Shown here: positions 8,694 to 17,141 of the stretch, one piece after another
Position numbering within the stretch: the first letter of the stretch is position 1
Layout: each line of letters begins with the position of its first letter
DNA from: VAZQ01 sp034669045
GTDB lineage: Bacteria; Pseudomonadota; Alphaproteobacteria; Rhizobiales; Xanthobacteraceae
Direction of reading: 5' to 3'
DNA length: 64,000 nt
Assembly (NCBI GenBank): GCA_034669045.1
Contig: JAXDOD010000168.1
Location: 35,079 to 99,078, forward strand
Position numbers and translations under genes: made by a program
Notes under the pieces: model-generated
The model's database searches: none
What the model saw: the letters and a program-made list of their open reading frames with translations, nothing else
Told to the model about the DNA's origin: nothing

Positions 8694-9929
8694 ATGGATC
8701 TCCTCGCCGATCGCGGCCGCCTGGTGTCGCTCGAAGAGCTCAATACATCCCGGTTGCTGGCCCATGCCAGGAAGCAGGCGGTGCAACGCAATCTCGACGA
8801 CATCCTGATCGCCGACGTGGATTCCCACCACTACGAGAACGAGTGCTACGACGAATTCCTGCCCTTCATCGAAAACGACGTCCTGCGCCAGCTCGTGCTC
8901 GCCGGCCGCGCCAAGGGCCGCCAGACGCTGATGCCGAGCCAGGTCAGCTTCCAGGACATGGGCGGACGCATCACGCGCTATCCGATGCGCTCGTCGGAGA
9001 AGACCGCGAAGGGCAGGAACCGCGACGTCGAATTAGGCCATCGCTGGATGGATGCGATGAGCGTCGACTATTCCTGCCTGTTCCCCACCATGCTGCTCGC
9101 CGTCGGCCTGCATCCCTCGGTCGAGATGGAGATCGAGCTCACCTGGGCCTACAACCGCTGGCTCACCGAGAAGGCGCTGCCGGAAAGCGGCGGACGCCTT
9201 TATTCGATGCTGTGCCTGCCGCTGTCCGATCCCGACGAGGCGCTGCGCCAGATCGAGACGTTCGGCGACCGCAAGCACGTGACCGGCTTCCTCGTGACCT
9301 CGGCGCGCACCATGCCGGTGCACCACAACGCCTGCATGAAGGTCTATCGCGCGGTCGAGGAGCGCGGGCTAGCGCTCGCGTTCCATTCCGCGGTCAACGT
9401 CGGCGAGCCGGTGTTCAAGAGCCTCAACCGTTTCGCCTCGGTGCATGCGCTCGGCTTTCCGTTCTTCAACATCCTGCATGTGACCAACTGGGTGACCAAC
9501 GGGCTCGGCGAGCGTTTTCCCAAGCTGCCGGTGATCTGGATCGAAGGCGGGCTCGCCTGGGTGCCGTTCCTGATGCAGCGGCTCGATCACGAGTACAAGC
9601 TGCGCAGCTCCGAATATCCGCTGCTGAAGAAGCGGCCTTCCGACTACATGCGCGACATGTACTACGCCTCGCAGCCGATGGAGCGCGAGGACATGACCGC
9701 GCTCGAATGCACGTTTCGCATGATCAATGCGGAAACGCAGTTGATGTACGCCTCCGACTATCCGCACTGGGACTTCGACCTGCCGTCGACGGTGTGGGAT
9801 TTGCCGTTCCTGTCCGAGAAGGGCAAGCACAATGTGCTGGGCGGCACCGCGGCGCGGCTGTTCAAGCTCTCCCCGCGCAACGAAAAACAGAAGGCCAACC
9901 TGCAACGCTTCGGCAACCTGGTCGCTTGA
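8694..9929 (+). CDS. amidohydrolase-2 family metal hydrolase/decarboxylase (ACMSD-like)
   Basis: 411 residues. The amidohydrolase TIM-barrel signatures are present: DVDSHHYE near residue 41 (metal-binding D/H strand), AFHSAVN with His231, and ASDYPHWD with Asp355, the last metal or catalytic Asp. This branch (COG2159) includes aminocarboxymuconate-semialdehyde decarboxylase and aryl-acid decarboxylases such as gamma-resorcylate decarboxylase. An N-terminal extension of about 35 residues precedes the barrel. CAGGAAACGCC precedes the ATG. Lying between bicupins 2 and 3, it could process a ring-cleavage product or decarboxylate the aromatic substrate. The exact reaction cannot be read from the sequence. 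Confidence 0.82.
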   Translation: MDLLADRGRLVSLEELNTSRLLAHARKQAVQRNLDDILIADVDSHHYENECYDEFLPFIENDVLRQLVLAGRAKGRQTLMPSQVSFQDMGGRITRYPMRSSEKTAKGRNRDVELGHRWMDAMSVDYSCLFPTMLLAVGLHPSVEMEIELTWAYNRWLTEKALPESGGRLYSMLCLPLSDPDEALRQIETFGDRKHVTGFLVTSARTMPVHHNACMKVYRAVEERGLALAFHSAVNVGEPVFKSLNRFASVHALGFPFFNILHVTNWVTNGLGERFPKLPVIWIEGGLAWVPFLMQRLDHEYKLRSSEYPLLKKRPSDYMRDMYYASQPMEREDMTALECTFRMINAETQLMYASDYPHWDFDLPSTVWDLPFLSEKGKHNVLGGTAARLFKLSPRNEKQKANLQRFGNLVA

Positions 9930-10056
9930 CGGATGCCGACATAGAACGTGGTTTCTCCGCTCCTTCCCGCGCAAACGGGAATCCCGACCGGGTCCCCGCT
10001 TTCGCGCGGACGAGCGGTGGAACACTCCGCTGAAACGTCGCAACCAAGGACACGCC

Positions 10057-11289
10057 ATGCACGACACACCCGAGCAGACCCACTGGCACGAGCCGAAAGC
10101 GGGCGAGAATGCCGGCCTCGGCAAGTTCCTGCGCAAGCCGATGCCCTACGACAGCTTCATGGAGGCGGAGGGCGTGCCGGTCTATCGCGGCATCGGCGTT
10201 CGGCGCGTGCAGGACCTGCCGATGGCGCCGTGGAAGCGGCTCGGCGGCCGCGGCAGCTACATCCAGCTCTACGGCACCGAAGGGCTGTGGGGCATGTACG
10301 TGGCCGAGGTGCCCGGCGCCGGCGCGCTCAACATCGAGCGCCACCTCTACGAGAAGGTGGTGCTGGTGGTCGAAGGCCGCGGCTCGACCGAGGTCTGGCA
10401 GGAAGGCAACGCCAAGCGCCACACCTTCGAATGGCAGAAGGGCTCGCTGTTCACGATCCCGCTCAACGCCTTCCACCGTTTCATCAACGCGGCGAGCTCG
10501 CCCGCGCTGCTGCTCTGCGGCACCTCGGCGCCGAACGTGATGAACCTGATCGACAACCCGGGCTTCATCTTCAACTGCCCGCACGCCTTCACCGAGCGGT
10601 TTTCCGGCGCCGACGACTTCTTCAAGCCGCGCGACGACGTCGAGCCAGACCCGATCCGCGGCCTGGCCATGCGCCGCACCAACTTCATTCCCGACATCGT
10701 CAACACCGATCTCCCGCTCGACAACCGGCGCTCGCCCGGCTACCGCAGGGTCGAACCGCAAATGGCCGGCAACCGCTTCTATGTCTGGATCGGCCAGCAC
10801 GAGACCGGCCGCTATTCCAAGGCGCACAAGCACGCCTCCGCCGCCGTCCTCGTCTGCGTCAAGGGCAAGGGCTACACCTACACCTGGCCGGAGGCGCTCG
10901 GCACCCAGCCCTGGAAGAACGGCAAGGCCGACAAGATCCTGCGCCAGGACTACGAGCCGGTCGGCCTTGTCTCCGCGGCGCCGATGGCGGGCGACTGGTT
11001 CCACCAGCATTTCGGCGTCGGCAAGGAGGGCCTGCGCATCTCGGCCTGGCATGGCCCCAACAACCAGCGCGCCCGCAAGGCCGGCCGTCCGGGCGAGCAG
11101 CTCATGGACTACGGCGCCATCGACCTCAACAAGGGCGGCAGCGCCATCCCCTACCACCAGGAGGATCCTGCGATCCGCGCGGAGTTCGCGGAAGTGCTCG
11201 CGCGCGAAGGCGTCGCCAGCCGCATGAATCCGGAATTCTACGAGCGGCCGCCGTCCGAGGGCGACGTCGTGATGGGCGACGTGATGTGA
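10057..11289 (+). CDS. bicupin protein, gentisate/salicylate dioxygenase-like (paralogue 3 of 3)
   Basis: 410 residues, ATG preceded by AAGGACACGCC, almost the same leader as in paralogue 2. An upstream in-frame extension to 9832 overlaps the amidohydrolase and is rejected. Cupin motifs are as in the other copies: RHLYEK and NAFHRFIN in the first barrel, AHKHASAAVL and DWFHQHFG in the second. It resembles paralogue 1 in the N-terminal half (PMAPWKRLGGRG) and paralogue 2 in the C-terminus (YERPP then VMGDVM/VMGNVM), so the three copies look mosaic. Distinct substrates or redundant isozymes are both possible. Confidence 0.78.
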   Translation: MHDTPEQTHWHEPKAGENAGLGKFLRKPMPYDSFMEAEGVPVYRGIGVRRVQDLPMAPWKRLGGRGSYIQLYGTEGLWGMYVAEVPGAGALNIERHLYEKVVLVVEGRGSTEVWQEGNAKRHTFEWQKGSLFTIPLNAFHRFINAASSPALLLCGTSAPNVMNLIDNPGFIFNCPHAFTERFSGADDFFKPRDDVEPDPIRGLAMRRTNFIPDIVNTDLPLDNRRSPGYRRVEPQMAGNRFYVWIGQHETGRYSKAHKHASAAVLVCVKGKGYTYTWPEALGTQPWKNGKADKILRQDYEPVGLVSAAPMAGDWFHQHFGVGKEGLRISAWHGPNNQRARKAGRPGEQLMDYGAIDLNKGGSAIPYHQEDPAIRAEFAEVLAREGVASRMNPEFYERPPSEGDVVMGDVM

Positions 11290-11313
11290 GAGTCTCCTTT
11301 CGCTGACGTAGTT

Positions 11314-11388
11314 GGGTCGGGCGCGCCTTGCGAGACCCAGCGACCCCGTCGCACAATGGTTGGGTCTCGTGAAGAACTCGACCCAACC
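11314..11388. repeat. palindromic intergenic repeat (GTTGGGTC type, copy A)
   Basis: The stretch holds two partly symmetrical units with the arms TTGGGTC and GACCCAAC. The 28 bases at 11361-11388 recur exactly at 27809-27836. Within the unit, GGTTGGGTC and GACCCAACC can pair around a loop of about 13 bases. It lies between bicupin 3 and the MetE-like gene, where the RNA could form a stable hairpin. Confidence 0.7.
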
Positions 11389-11409
11389 GACGATCCGCTT
11401 GAGTGGCCC

Positions 11410-12606
11410 ATGCAACGCAGCGACCGACGCATTCTCACCACTCACGTCGGCAGTCTGCCGCGGCCGCCCGAGCTCGTCGACATGATGCAGGCGCGCGACG
11501 CCGGCAAGGCGTTCGATGCTGAGGCCTACGAGAAGTTGCTGCACCACGCGGTCGGGCAGATCGTCAACAAGCAGATCGCGCTCGGCATCGACGTCATCAG
11601 CGACGGCGAATACGGCAAGCCGAGCTTCGTCACCTACATGAACGAGCGCCTCGGCGGCTTCGAGGTCGACAAGGGCTCGGGCGCGCGCAGCCACTGGCTG
11701 CAATCGCGCGAGGCGCTCTCGTTCCCGGAGTTCTACAATGCCGCCGGGACGGGGCCGCCACGGCCCGACAACCTGATCTGCACCGGGCCGATCGTCTACA
11801 AGGGCCATGCGCAGTTCCAGCGCGACGTCCGGAACATCGGTTCGGCGTTCAGCTTCAGGACCGATCGCTACGGCGAGACGCCCGCGGGCGATTGCGACCG
11901 GCCGCTCGACACCTTCATGCCCTCGATCTCGCCCTCGAACCTCGAGGAGCGTCACAGGAACGCGTACTACAAGACCGAGGAGGAGTACCTGTTCGCGATC
12001 GCCGAGGCGATGCGCGAGGAATACTACGAGATCGTGCGGGGCGGCTTCATCCTGCAGATCGACGATCCGCGGCTAGTCTCCTATTACGCGCTGCATCCCG
12101 ACCTGAGCGTGGCGCAATGCCGCCGCTGGGCCGAGATACGGGTCGAAGCCCTCAACCATGCGCTGCGCGGCATCCCGCCCGAGAAGATCCGGTTTCACAC
12201 CTGCTACAGCATCAACATGGGTCCGCGCATCCACGACATGGAGCTCAAGGACGTCGTCGACATCATCTTGAAGGTCAACGCCGGCGCTTATTCATTCGAA
12301 GCCGCCAATCCGCGCCACGAGCATGAATGGAAGGTGTGGGAGGACGTCAAGCTGCCGGACGGCAAGATTCTCATTCCCGGGGTCATCACCCACTCGACCA
12401 TCCTGGTCGAGCACCCGGAGCTGGTGGCGGAGCGCATCATGCGCTACGCCAAGGTCGTGGGCCGCGAGAACGTGATCGCCGGCTCCGACTGCGGCTTTGC
12501 CACCTTCGCCGGCGCCAAGGAGATTCACGCGAGCATCGTCTGGGCCAAGCTCAAGGCCCTGAGCGAAGGCGCCGAGATCGCGAGCCGGCGGCTGTGGGGA
12601 GGCTGA
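11410..12606 (+). CDS. MetE C-terminal-like (cobalamin-independent methionine synthase-like) protein
   Basis: 398 residues from ATG 11410; the open frame extends to 11356 but that part overlaps the palindromic repeat. It matches only the C-terminal catalytic barrel of MetE: TTHVGSLPRP start, then the zinc ligands HTC (His263, Cys265), Glu297 in FEAANPR, and Cys361 in GSDCGF. Such short MetE-like proteins lack the N-terminal folate-binding half and are often linked to catabolic or demethylation loci rather than to methionine synthesis. It follows the bicupin/amidohydrolase genes in the same direction. A zinc-dependent methyl transfer or C-S/C-O bond reaction is possible but not shown. Confidence 0.8.
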   Translation: MQRSDRRILTTHVGSLPRPPELVDMMQARDAGKAFDAEAYEKLLHHAVGQIVNKQIALGIDVISDGEYGKPSFVTYMNERLGGFEVDKGSGARSHWLQSREALSFPEFYNAAGTGPPRPDNLICTGPIVYKGHAQFQRDVRNIGSAFSFRTDRYGETPAGDCDRPLDTFMPSISPSNLEERHRNAYYKTEEEYLFAIAEAMREEYYEIVRGGFILQIDDPRLVSYYALHPDLSVAQCRRWAEIRVEALNHALRGIPPEKIRFHTCYSINMGPRIHDMELKDVVDIILKVNAGAYSFEAANPRHEHEWKVWEDVKLPDGKILIPGVITHSTILVEHPELVAERIMRYAKVVGRENVIAGSDCGFATFAGAKEIHASIVWAKLKALSEGAEIASRRLWGG

Positions 12607-12615
12607 GGGCGCCCC

Positions 12616-14328
12616 TCAGTCCGCCTTGCCGGCGAGCAGCGGTCCGATCCGGCGCACGGCGACGCGGCGATTTTCCCGGTTGGCCTCTTGCGTCGGGACC
12701 TTGAGGTACTGCTTGCCGTAGCCCTGGGTGACCAGGTTTTCCGGCGGGATCTGGAAGTTGTTGGTGAGGATGAAGGCGACCGAGTCCGCCCGGCGATCGG
12801 ACAGCGACAGGTTGTCGTCATCGCCGCCGATCCAGTCGGTATGGCCCTCGATCAGGAAGATCTCGTCCGGCTTGCGCGACAGGACGCGCATCATCACCTC
12901 GGCGACCTCCGCCAGCCGGTCGAACTGGTCGGGCGTGACCTCCCACGAGCCGGAAGAGAAGTTGATGGTGTTGATGTCGACGCGCCGCATGCGGTCGCGC
13001 AGCTCGACATTGTAGCGGACCTCCTCGAGCGAAAAGGCGCGCTCGAGCGGCACCAGCGGCGGCGCCTCGAGCGTCTCGTACAGCACGTCCGGCGAGGCGC
13101 CGTCGATGTCGACGATGTAGCGCTCGCGCGGCAGGTCGACCACCGGCGGCGCCATGTTGAGGAAGACGCTCGCCGCAACGGCGCCGGCGACGACGCCCGC
13201 TCCGATCAGGATCACTTCGCGGCCGCCGGAATCCCGGCGCGAACGCTTGATCAAGCGGCCGTTGGCATCGGTGACGTTGACGATCTGATAGTTGCCGCGC
13301 CGATAGCTCGTCGTCGTGTAGTTGCCCTGTTTGGAGACCTGGGCGGTCGGAGAAAAGCGCCGGAAACGCTCCCCGTCGTCGTTGCGGATGAAGGTGCGTC
13401 CGCCATCGCGCACGATCTGGCGATTGCCGGGTTCCTGGATGACGACGCGGCCGGCGGCGTCCTTGCGCTCGACGCGGCGCGCGCGCAACTGGTCGATATT
13501 CACCACGCCTTGTCCAGCCAGACCGCCCTGCGGGTTGGCGGGGACCTGTTTGCCGAACTGTTTCGGCTGGCTTGGCTGCACTCCGCCCGGCTGGTTGATG
13601 CCCCGCTGGCCGGCGGGATCCTGCTGAATGACCGGGGCTTGTTTGCCGAACTGGTTCGGCTGGCCCTGCTTCGGCGCGCCCGGCTGGTTGATCGGCGGCT
13701 GACCGCCCGGCACCTGTTGAATGCCGCCAGGCGCCTGTTTACCGAACTGGTTCGGCTGGCCCTGCTTCGGCACGCCCTGCTGGTTGATCCCGCGCTGGCC
13801 GGCGGGATCCTGCGGAACGACCGGCGCCTGTTTGCCGAACTGGTTCGGCTGGCCCTGCTTCGGCGCGCCCTGCTGGTTGATCGGCGGCTGACCGCCCGGC
13901 ACCTGTTGAATGCCGCCAGGCGCCTGTTGAATGACGGGTGCTTGCTTGCCGATCTGCTTCTGCAGTCCGGGCGGCGCGCCCGGCGGCTGGCCCTGCTGGC
14001 CCTGGGGTGGCGCGTTGACGACGGGCGGCTGGTTGTTGAGCTGCCTCTGCTGACCTGGCGGCTGGCCTACTCCGCCGGGCTGGCCCTGGGCGCCGGGCTG
14101 CCCCTTCGGCGGCACGGCGGCCTTGGCCGGCGGCTGCTTGCCCTTGTTGTTCGGGTCGCCCGGGTCGGCCGCCTCGGCCACCACGATCGCGCCCTTGCGC
14201 GCGCCATAGGAGGCGTCGATGGCCGAGCTCCATTGCGGCAGGGCGAGCGCCGACAGCATCGTGCCGGCGAGGACGACGTAGCGGTATTTTGAGATCGTCT
14301 TCATGGTGTTGACGAACGGCCCGGACAA
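12616..14328 (-). CDS. OmpA-domain protein with Pro/Gln/Gly-rich tandem repeats
   Basis: 570 residues from a TTG at 14328 that sits five bases after a perfect AGGAGG; an ATG at 14304 has no such site. After a signal-anchor stretch come long low-complexity Pro/Gln/Gly repeats (about residues 60-300) built from QFGKQAP and GQRGINQ units. A Gly/Ala/Val hydrophobic segment follows near 370, then an OmpA-like peptidoglycan-binding domain (about 460-565; EGHTDWIGGDDDNLSLSDRR, NRENRRVAVR). It probably links membrane and peptidoglycan, with the repeats spanning the periplasm. Convergent with the MetE-like gene, with only nine bases between stops. Confidence 0.85.
   Translation of the reverse strand: MSGPFVNTMKTISKYRYVVLAGTMLSALALPQWSSAIDASYGARKGAIVVAEAADPGDPNNKGKQPPAKAAVPPKGQPGAQGQPGGVGQPPGQQRQLNNQPPVVNAPPQGQQGQPPGAPPGLQKQIGKQAPVIQQAPGGIQQVPGGQPPINQQGAPKQGQPNQFGKQAPVVPQDPAGQRGINQQGVPKQGQPNQFGKQAPGGIQQVPGGQPPINQPGAPKQGQPNQFGKQAPVIQQDPAGQRGINQPGGVQPSQPKQFGKQVPANPQGGLAGQGVVNIDQLRARRVERKDAAGRVVIQEPGNRQIVRDGGRTFIRNDDGERFRRFSPTAQVSKQGNYTTTSYRRGNYQIVNVTDANGRLIKRSRRDSGGREVILIGAGVVAGAVAASVFLNMAPPVVDLPRERYIVDIDGASPDVLYETLEAPPLVPLERAFSLEEVRYNVELRDRMRRVDINTINFSSGSWEVTPDQFDRLAEVAEVMMRVLSRKPDEIFLIEGHTDWIGGDDDNLSLSDRRADSVAFILTNNFQIPPENLVTQGYGKQYLKVPTQEANRENRRVAVRRIGPLLAGKAD
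13553..13940 (-). repeat. 189-nt tandem duplication inside the OmpA-domain gene
   Basis: The block starting CTGGTTGATCGGCGGCTGAC at 13684 recurs at 13873, exactly 189 bases away, so a 63-residue super-unit (GGIQQVPGGQPPINQ, then GQPNQFGKQAP, then DPAGQRGINQ) is present about twice. Each super-unit contains shorter related units. The length of the repeat region could vary between strains by slippage or recombination. Confidence 0.8.
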
Positions 14329-14339
14329 GTCACCCTCCT
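14329..14339 (-). promoter_or_regulatory. strong Shine-Dalgarno deciding a TTG start
   Basis: Read on the minus strand, AGGAGGGTGAC lies directly before TTG 14328 with a five-base spacing from AGGAGG. The downstream ATG 14304 has no comparable site, so a TTG start for the OmpA-domain gene is favoured. Confidence 0.55.
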
Positions 14340-14442
14340 GATTAGCGTTGCCTGTGCAATCGCGCCCAATGGCGACATCTGTAGTTGCATATTGCGGCCG
14401 GACTTTGATTCGCAACCTTGAGCCCGAACGCTGAACGGGCGT

Positions 14443-15216
14443 TCAGGCTTGTTTCGCGTTGGTTCCCCAGCGCCGGTGCAGGAACCGCTCCCAGGGCGAG
14501 AACAGCAGCCGGTCGGCCAGCAGTCCGATCACGACGATCACCAGCATGACGCCGATCACCTGTTCCATGGCGTTGAGCTCGCGGCCATAGTGGAGCAGGT
14601 GCCCGAGCCCGAAGCCGGTCAGAATCGTGACGTAGATTTCCGCCGCCATCAGCGAGCGCCAGGCGAAGGCCCAGCCCTGCTTCATGCCGCTCACCAGGAA
14701 CGGCAGCGAGGCCGGCAGGATCACGCGCGTCCACTGGTGGAATCCTTCCGAGCCCATGGTGCGCGCCGCGCGCGAGAAGATCGGCGGGATGGTGCGCGCG
14801 CCGTGGTCGGTCGCGATGATGACCGACCAGACCGTGCCCATGACCACGACGAACAGCATCGCGGTCTCGGTCTGGCCGAACCAGACCAGCGCCAGCGGCA
14901 CCCAGCAGACGCTCGGCAGCGTCTGCAGCCCGAGCGCAAGCGACCCGAGCGTGTCTTCGAGCCATTGCGAGCGGCTGGTGAACAGGCCGAGCGGCAGCCC
15001 GATGACGACCCCGATCAGATAGCCGACCAGGAGCCGGCGCACCGTCACCAGCGTGGCGTCGATCAGGCTGCCGTCAAGCGTCGCGCTCCAGAGATAGTCG
15101 GCGACGCTCGCGGGCGAGGGCAGGATCACCGCCGACCAGCGGCCGCTCGCCGCCGCCAGCCACCAGATGGCCACGACGGAGCCGAAGAAGAGAACGATGT
15201 GCAGCGCGCGTTTCAT
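14443..15216 (-). CDS. ABC transporter permease (sulfonate/nitrate/taurine type)
   Basis: 257 residues with about six membrane segments. The EAA-like loop is visible around ARTMGSEGFHQWTRVILPASLPFLVSGMKQGWAFAW, shown here only in outline (about residues 145-185), typical of SsuC/TauC/NrtB permeases. It completes the transporter encoded by the next two genes. It is separated from the ATPase gene by 90 bases that contain a strong palindrome, while the other two genes overlap. Substrate cannot be fixed. Confidence 0.85.
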   Translation of the reverse strand: MKRALHIVLFFGSVVAIWWLAAASGRWSAVILPSPASVADYLWSATLDGSLIDATLVTVRRLLVGYLIGVVIGLPLGLFTSRSQWLEDTLGSLALGLQTLPSVCWVPLALVWFGQTETAMLFVVVMGTVWSVIIATDHGARTIPPIFSRAARTMGSEGFHQWTRVILPASLPFLVSGMKQGWAFAWRSLMAAEIYVTILTGFGLGHLLHYGRELNAMEQVIGVMLVIVVIGLLADRLLFSPWERFLHRRWGTNAKQA

Positions 15217-15239
15217 TCGAAATCCGGCAGATGGTTCGT

Positions 15240-15277
15240 CATTCCGGGCTCGCGCACGCCGCGTGCGCCCCGGAATG
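15240..15277. repeat. palindromic intergenic repeat (CATTCCGGG type)
   Basis: Outer arms CATTCCGGG (15240-15248) and CCCGGAATG (15269-15277) are perfect; inside, GCGCACG and CGTGCGC pair around a three-base loop. The element interrupts an ABC transporter operon between the ATPase and permease genes, where the hairpin could lower permease expression relative to the upstream genes. Confidence 0.75.
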
Positions 15278-15306
15278 GCGGCGGAACGGATGATCCAAAT
15301 CGCGCT

Positions 15307-16116
15307 TCATGGCGCGGATGCGCCCCGGCCGGCTTCCTTCAGGGCCGCGGCGATCTCGGCGGCGAGCTCCGCCAGCCGGGGGCTGTTGATATCGCGCGCG
15401 CGCGGAAGCGCAATCTTGAACTCGCGGCCGATCCGCCCGGGCCGCGGCGACATCAGCACGACGCGGTCGCCCAGGCATACCGCCTCGCGCACGTCATGCG
15501 TGACGAACACGATGGTCTTGCCGCTCTCCGCCCAGATGCGCTGGATGTCGCCATAGAGGTGATCGCGGGTCATGGCATCGAGCGCCGCGAACGGCTCGTC
15601 CATCAGCAGCACCTGCGGGTCGGGAGCGAGCGCCCGCGCCAGCGCGGCGCGCTGCTTCATGCCGCCGGAGAGCTCATGGATGCTGGCGCGCGCAAAGCCT
15701 TCGAGGCCGACCAGCGCCAGATAGTCGTTGGTGATCGCGTGCCGCTCGCGGTTGCTGAGGTCGCGCCGCAGCTTGAGACCGAACATCACGTTGCCGAAGG
15801 TCGTCAGCCAGGGGAACAGGGCCGGCTCCTGGAACATCACCTGGCGCTGCGGGCCGGGACCCTCGACCGGAGCGCCGTCGGCCAGCACACGGCCGCCGTC
15901 CGGCTTGCTCAGGCCGGCCAGGATGTCGAGCAGCGTGGACTTGCCGCAGCCGCTCGGACCGACGAGGCAGACGAACTCGCCGTTGCCGATCTCGAGCGAC
16001 ACGTTGTCGAGGGCATGCACATGCGCCGAGCCGGTGCGATACCATTTGCTGATGCCTTCGACGACGAGCTTGGCCGCTCGCGAGCGAGTGCGGGCAGGAG
16101 CAGCCGGTCGCAGCAT
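15307..16116 (-). CDS. ABC transporter ATP-binding protein (sulfonate/nitrate type)
   Basis: 269 residues. Walker A GPSGCGKST near residue 53, signature LSGGMKQRAALARAL near 143, Walker B LLMDEPFAALD, and switch VTHDVREAV. This is the SsuB/TauB/NrtD group of import ATPases. Its ATG overlaps the stop of the receptor gene (TGATG), indicating translational coupling. It powers uptake with the permease at 14443-15216. Confidence 0.9.
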   Translation of the reverse strand: MLRPAAPARTRSRAAKLVVEGISKWYRTGSAHVHALDNVSLEIGNGEFVCLVGPSGCGKSTLLDILAGLSKPDGGRVLADGAPVEGPGPQRQVMFQEPALFPWLTTFGNVMFGLKLRRDLSNRERHAITNDYLALVGLEGFARASIHELSGGMKQRAALARALAPDPQVLLMDEPFAALDAMTRDHLYGDIQRIWAESGKTIVFVTHDVREAVCLGDRVVLMSPRPGRIGREFKIALPRARDINSPRLAELAAEIAAALKEAGRGASAP

Positions 16117-17141
16117 CAGGGCGTCTCGATCAGGCGGGACAGATCGGGTACGTCACGCAGGAAACCGGCTTTTTGGGCGTTTGTCACGTAGGTCTGGAAA
16201 ACTTTAAGCGAGACTTCGGTCGTGATCGTGGTGCGCGCCCAGGCCCGGGCCACCAGCTCGGGCGACAGGTTTGATCGAAAGGCCGCGCGCATCTCGTCAC
16301 GCAGCAGGCGCTGCGCCTCCGCCGGGTTTTGCCGGATCCAATCGGTCAGCTCGCGATGGGCGGCGACAAAGCGGCGCGCCAGCTCGCGCTTCTCGGCCAG
16401 AAATTTCACCCGCGCGACGAGGACAGTCGTCACGGCGTCGGTCTCCTCGACCAGCACCTTGCCGCCGGCCTCGAGCTCGAGCCGCGAGACCCAGGGCTCC
16501 ACGGTCCACACCGCGTCGAGAGCCTTGCGCAAGAACAGCGTGAGCTGGTCCGGATTGGCCGTCGGCACGATCTGCACATCGCCGCCGGTCTGCGTGACCC
16601 GCAGGCCTCCCGCTACGAACCACGCGCGCGCGGTGACATCCTGGGTATTGCCGAGCTGCGGCGTTCCGACCCGCTTGCCGCGGAAGTCGGACGGCTGCTT
16701 GAGCTGGCTGTCGCCCTGCACGACCAGGGCGGAGCCGTTGTCCACGGCGCCGGCGACCACACGAATCTCGGCGCCGCGCGAGCGCACATAGGCGTTGAGC
16801 GCCGGGCTGGGGCCGACATAGGTCATGTCGATGCTGTCGGCGAAGATCGCCTCCATCGCGCTCGGGCCGGCATTGTAGGCGTACCATTCGATCTTGACCT
16901 TGGGCCCGAGGCGTTCCGCGAACCAGTCCTTGCCCTCGCGCGCGAGCCCGCGCGCCACCAGCGCCTGCACATGGGTGATGTTGGGGAAATGCCCGACCCG
17001 CAGCGTCTGTTGCGCGGTGTCCTGCGCGCGCGCCGCGGATGCGGCGACGAGCAACACCGCGCTCAGGCCGAGCCGCAAGGAACCCTGTGCCAGTCGCCGC
17101 ATCGCCCGGGATATGCACCCGGGCGCAGACCGCTTCGTCAT
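16116..17141 (-). CDS. ABC transporter substrate-binding protein (aliphatic sulfonate family-like)
   Basis: 341 residues from ATG 17141, which follows GAGGTGG by five bases; a GTG nine bases upstream and an ATG at 17102 are alternatives. The signal peptide ends ASAARAQD. The mature protein starts TLRVGHFPNITHVQALVAR, and contains WYAYNAGPSAMEAIFADSID and the two-lobed layout of SsuA/TauA-like receptors (VGTPQLGNTQDVTAR, PTANPDQLTLFL). Likely ligands are sulfonates, nitrate or related small anions, but the sequence does not decide. First gene of a three-gene minus-strand operon. Confidence 0.85.
   Translation of the reverse strand: MTKRSAPGCISRAMRRLAQGSLRLGLSAVLLVAASAARAQDTAQQTLRVGHFPNITHVQALVARGLAREGKDWFAERLGPKVKIEWYAYNAGPSAMEAIFADSIDMTYVGPSPALNAYVRSRGAEIRVVAGAVDNGSALVVQGDSQLKQPSDFRGKRVGTPQLGNTQDVTARAWFVAGGLRVTQTGGDVQIVPTANPDQLTLFLRKALDAVWTVEPWVSRLELEAGGKVLVEETDAVTTVLVARVKFLAEKRELARRFVAAHRELTDWIRQNPAEAQRLLRDEMRAAFRSNLSPELVARAWARTTITTEVSLKVFQTYVTNAQKAGFLRDVPDLSRLIETP

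Noticed and set aside
9862..11955. Long minus-strand open frame opposite bicupin 3 and the MetE-like gene
   Set aside because: Its residues show the shadow composition of the antisense strand and no family match.
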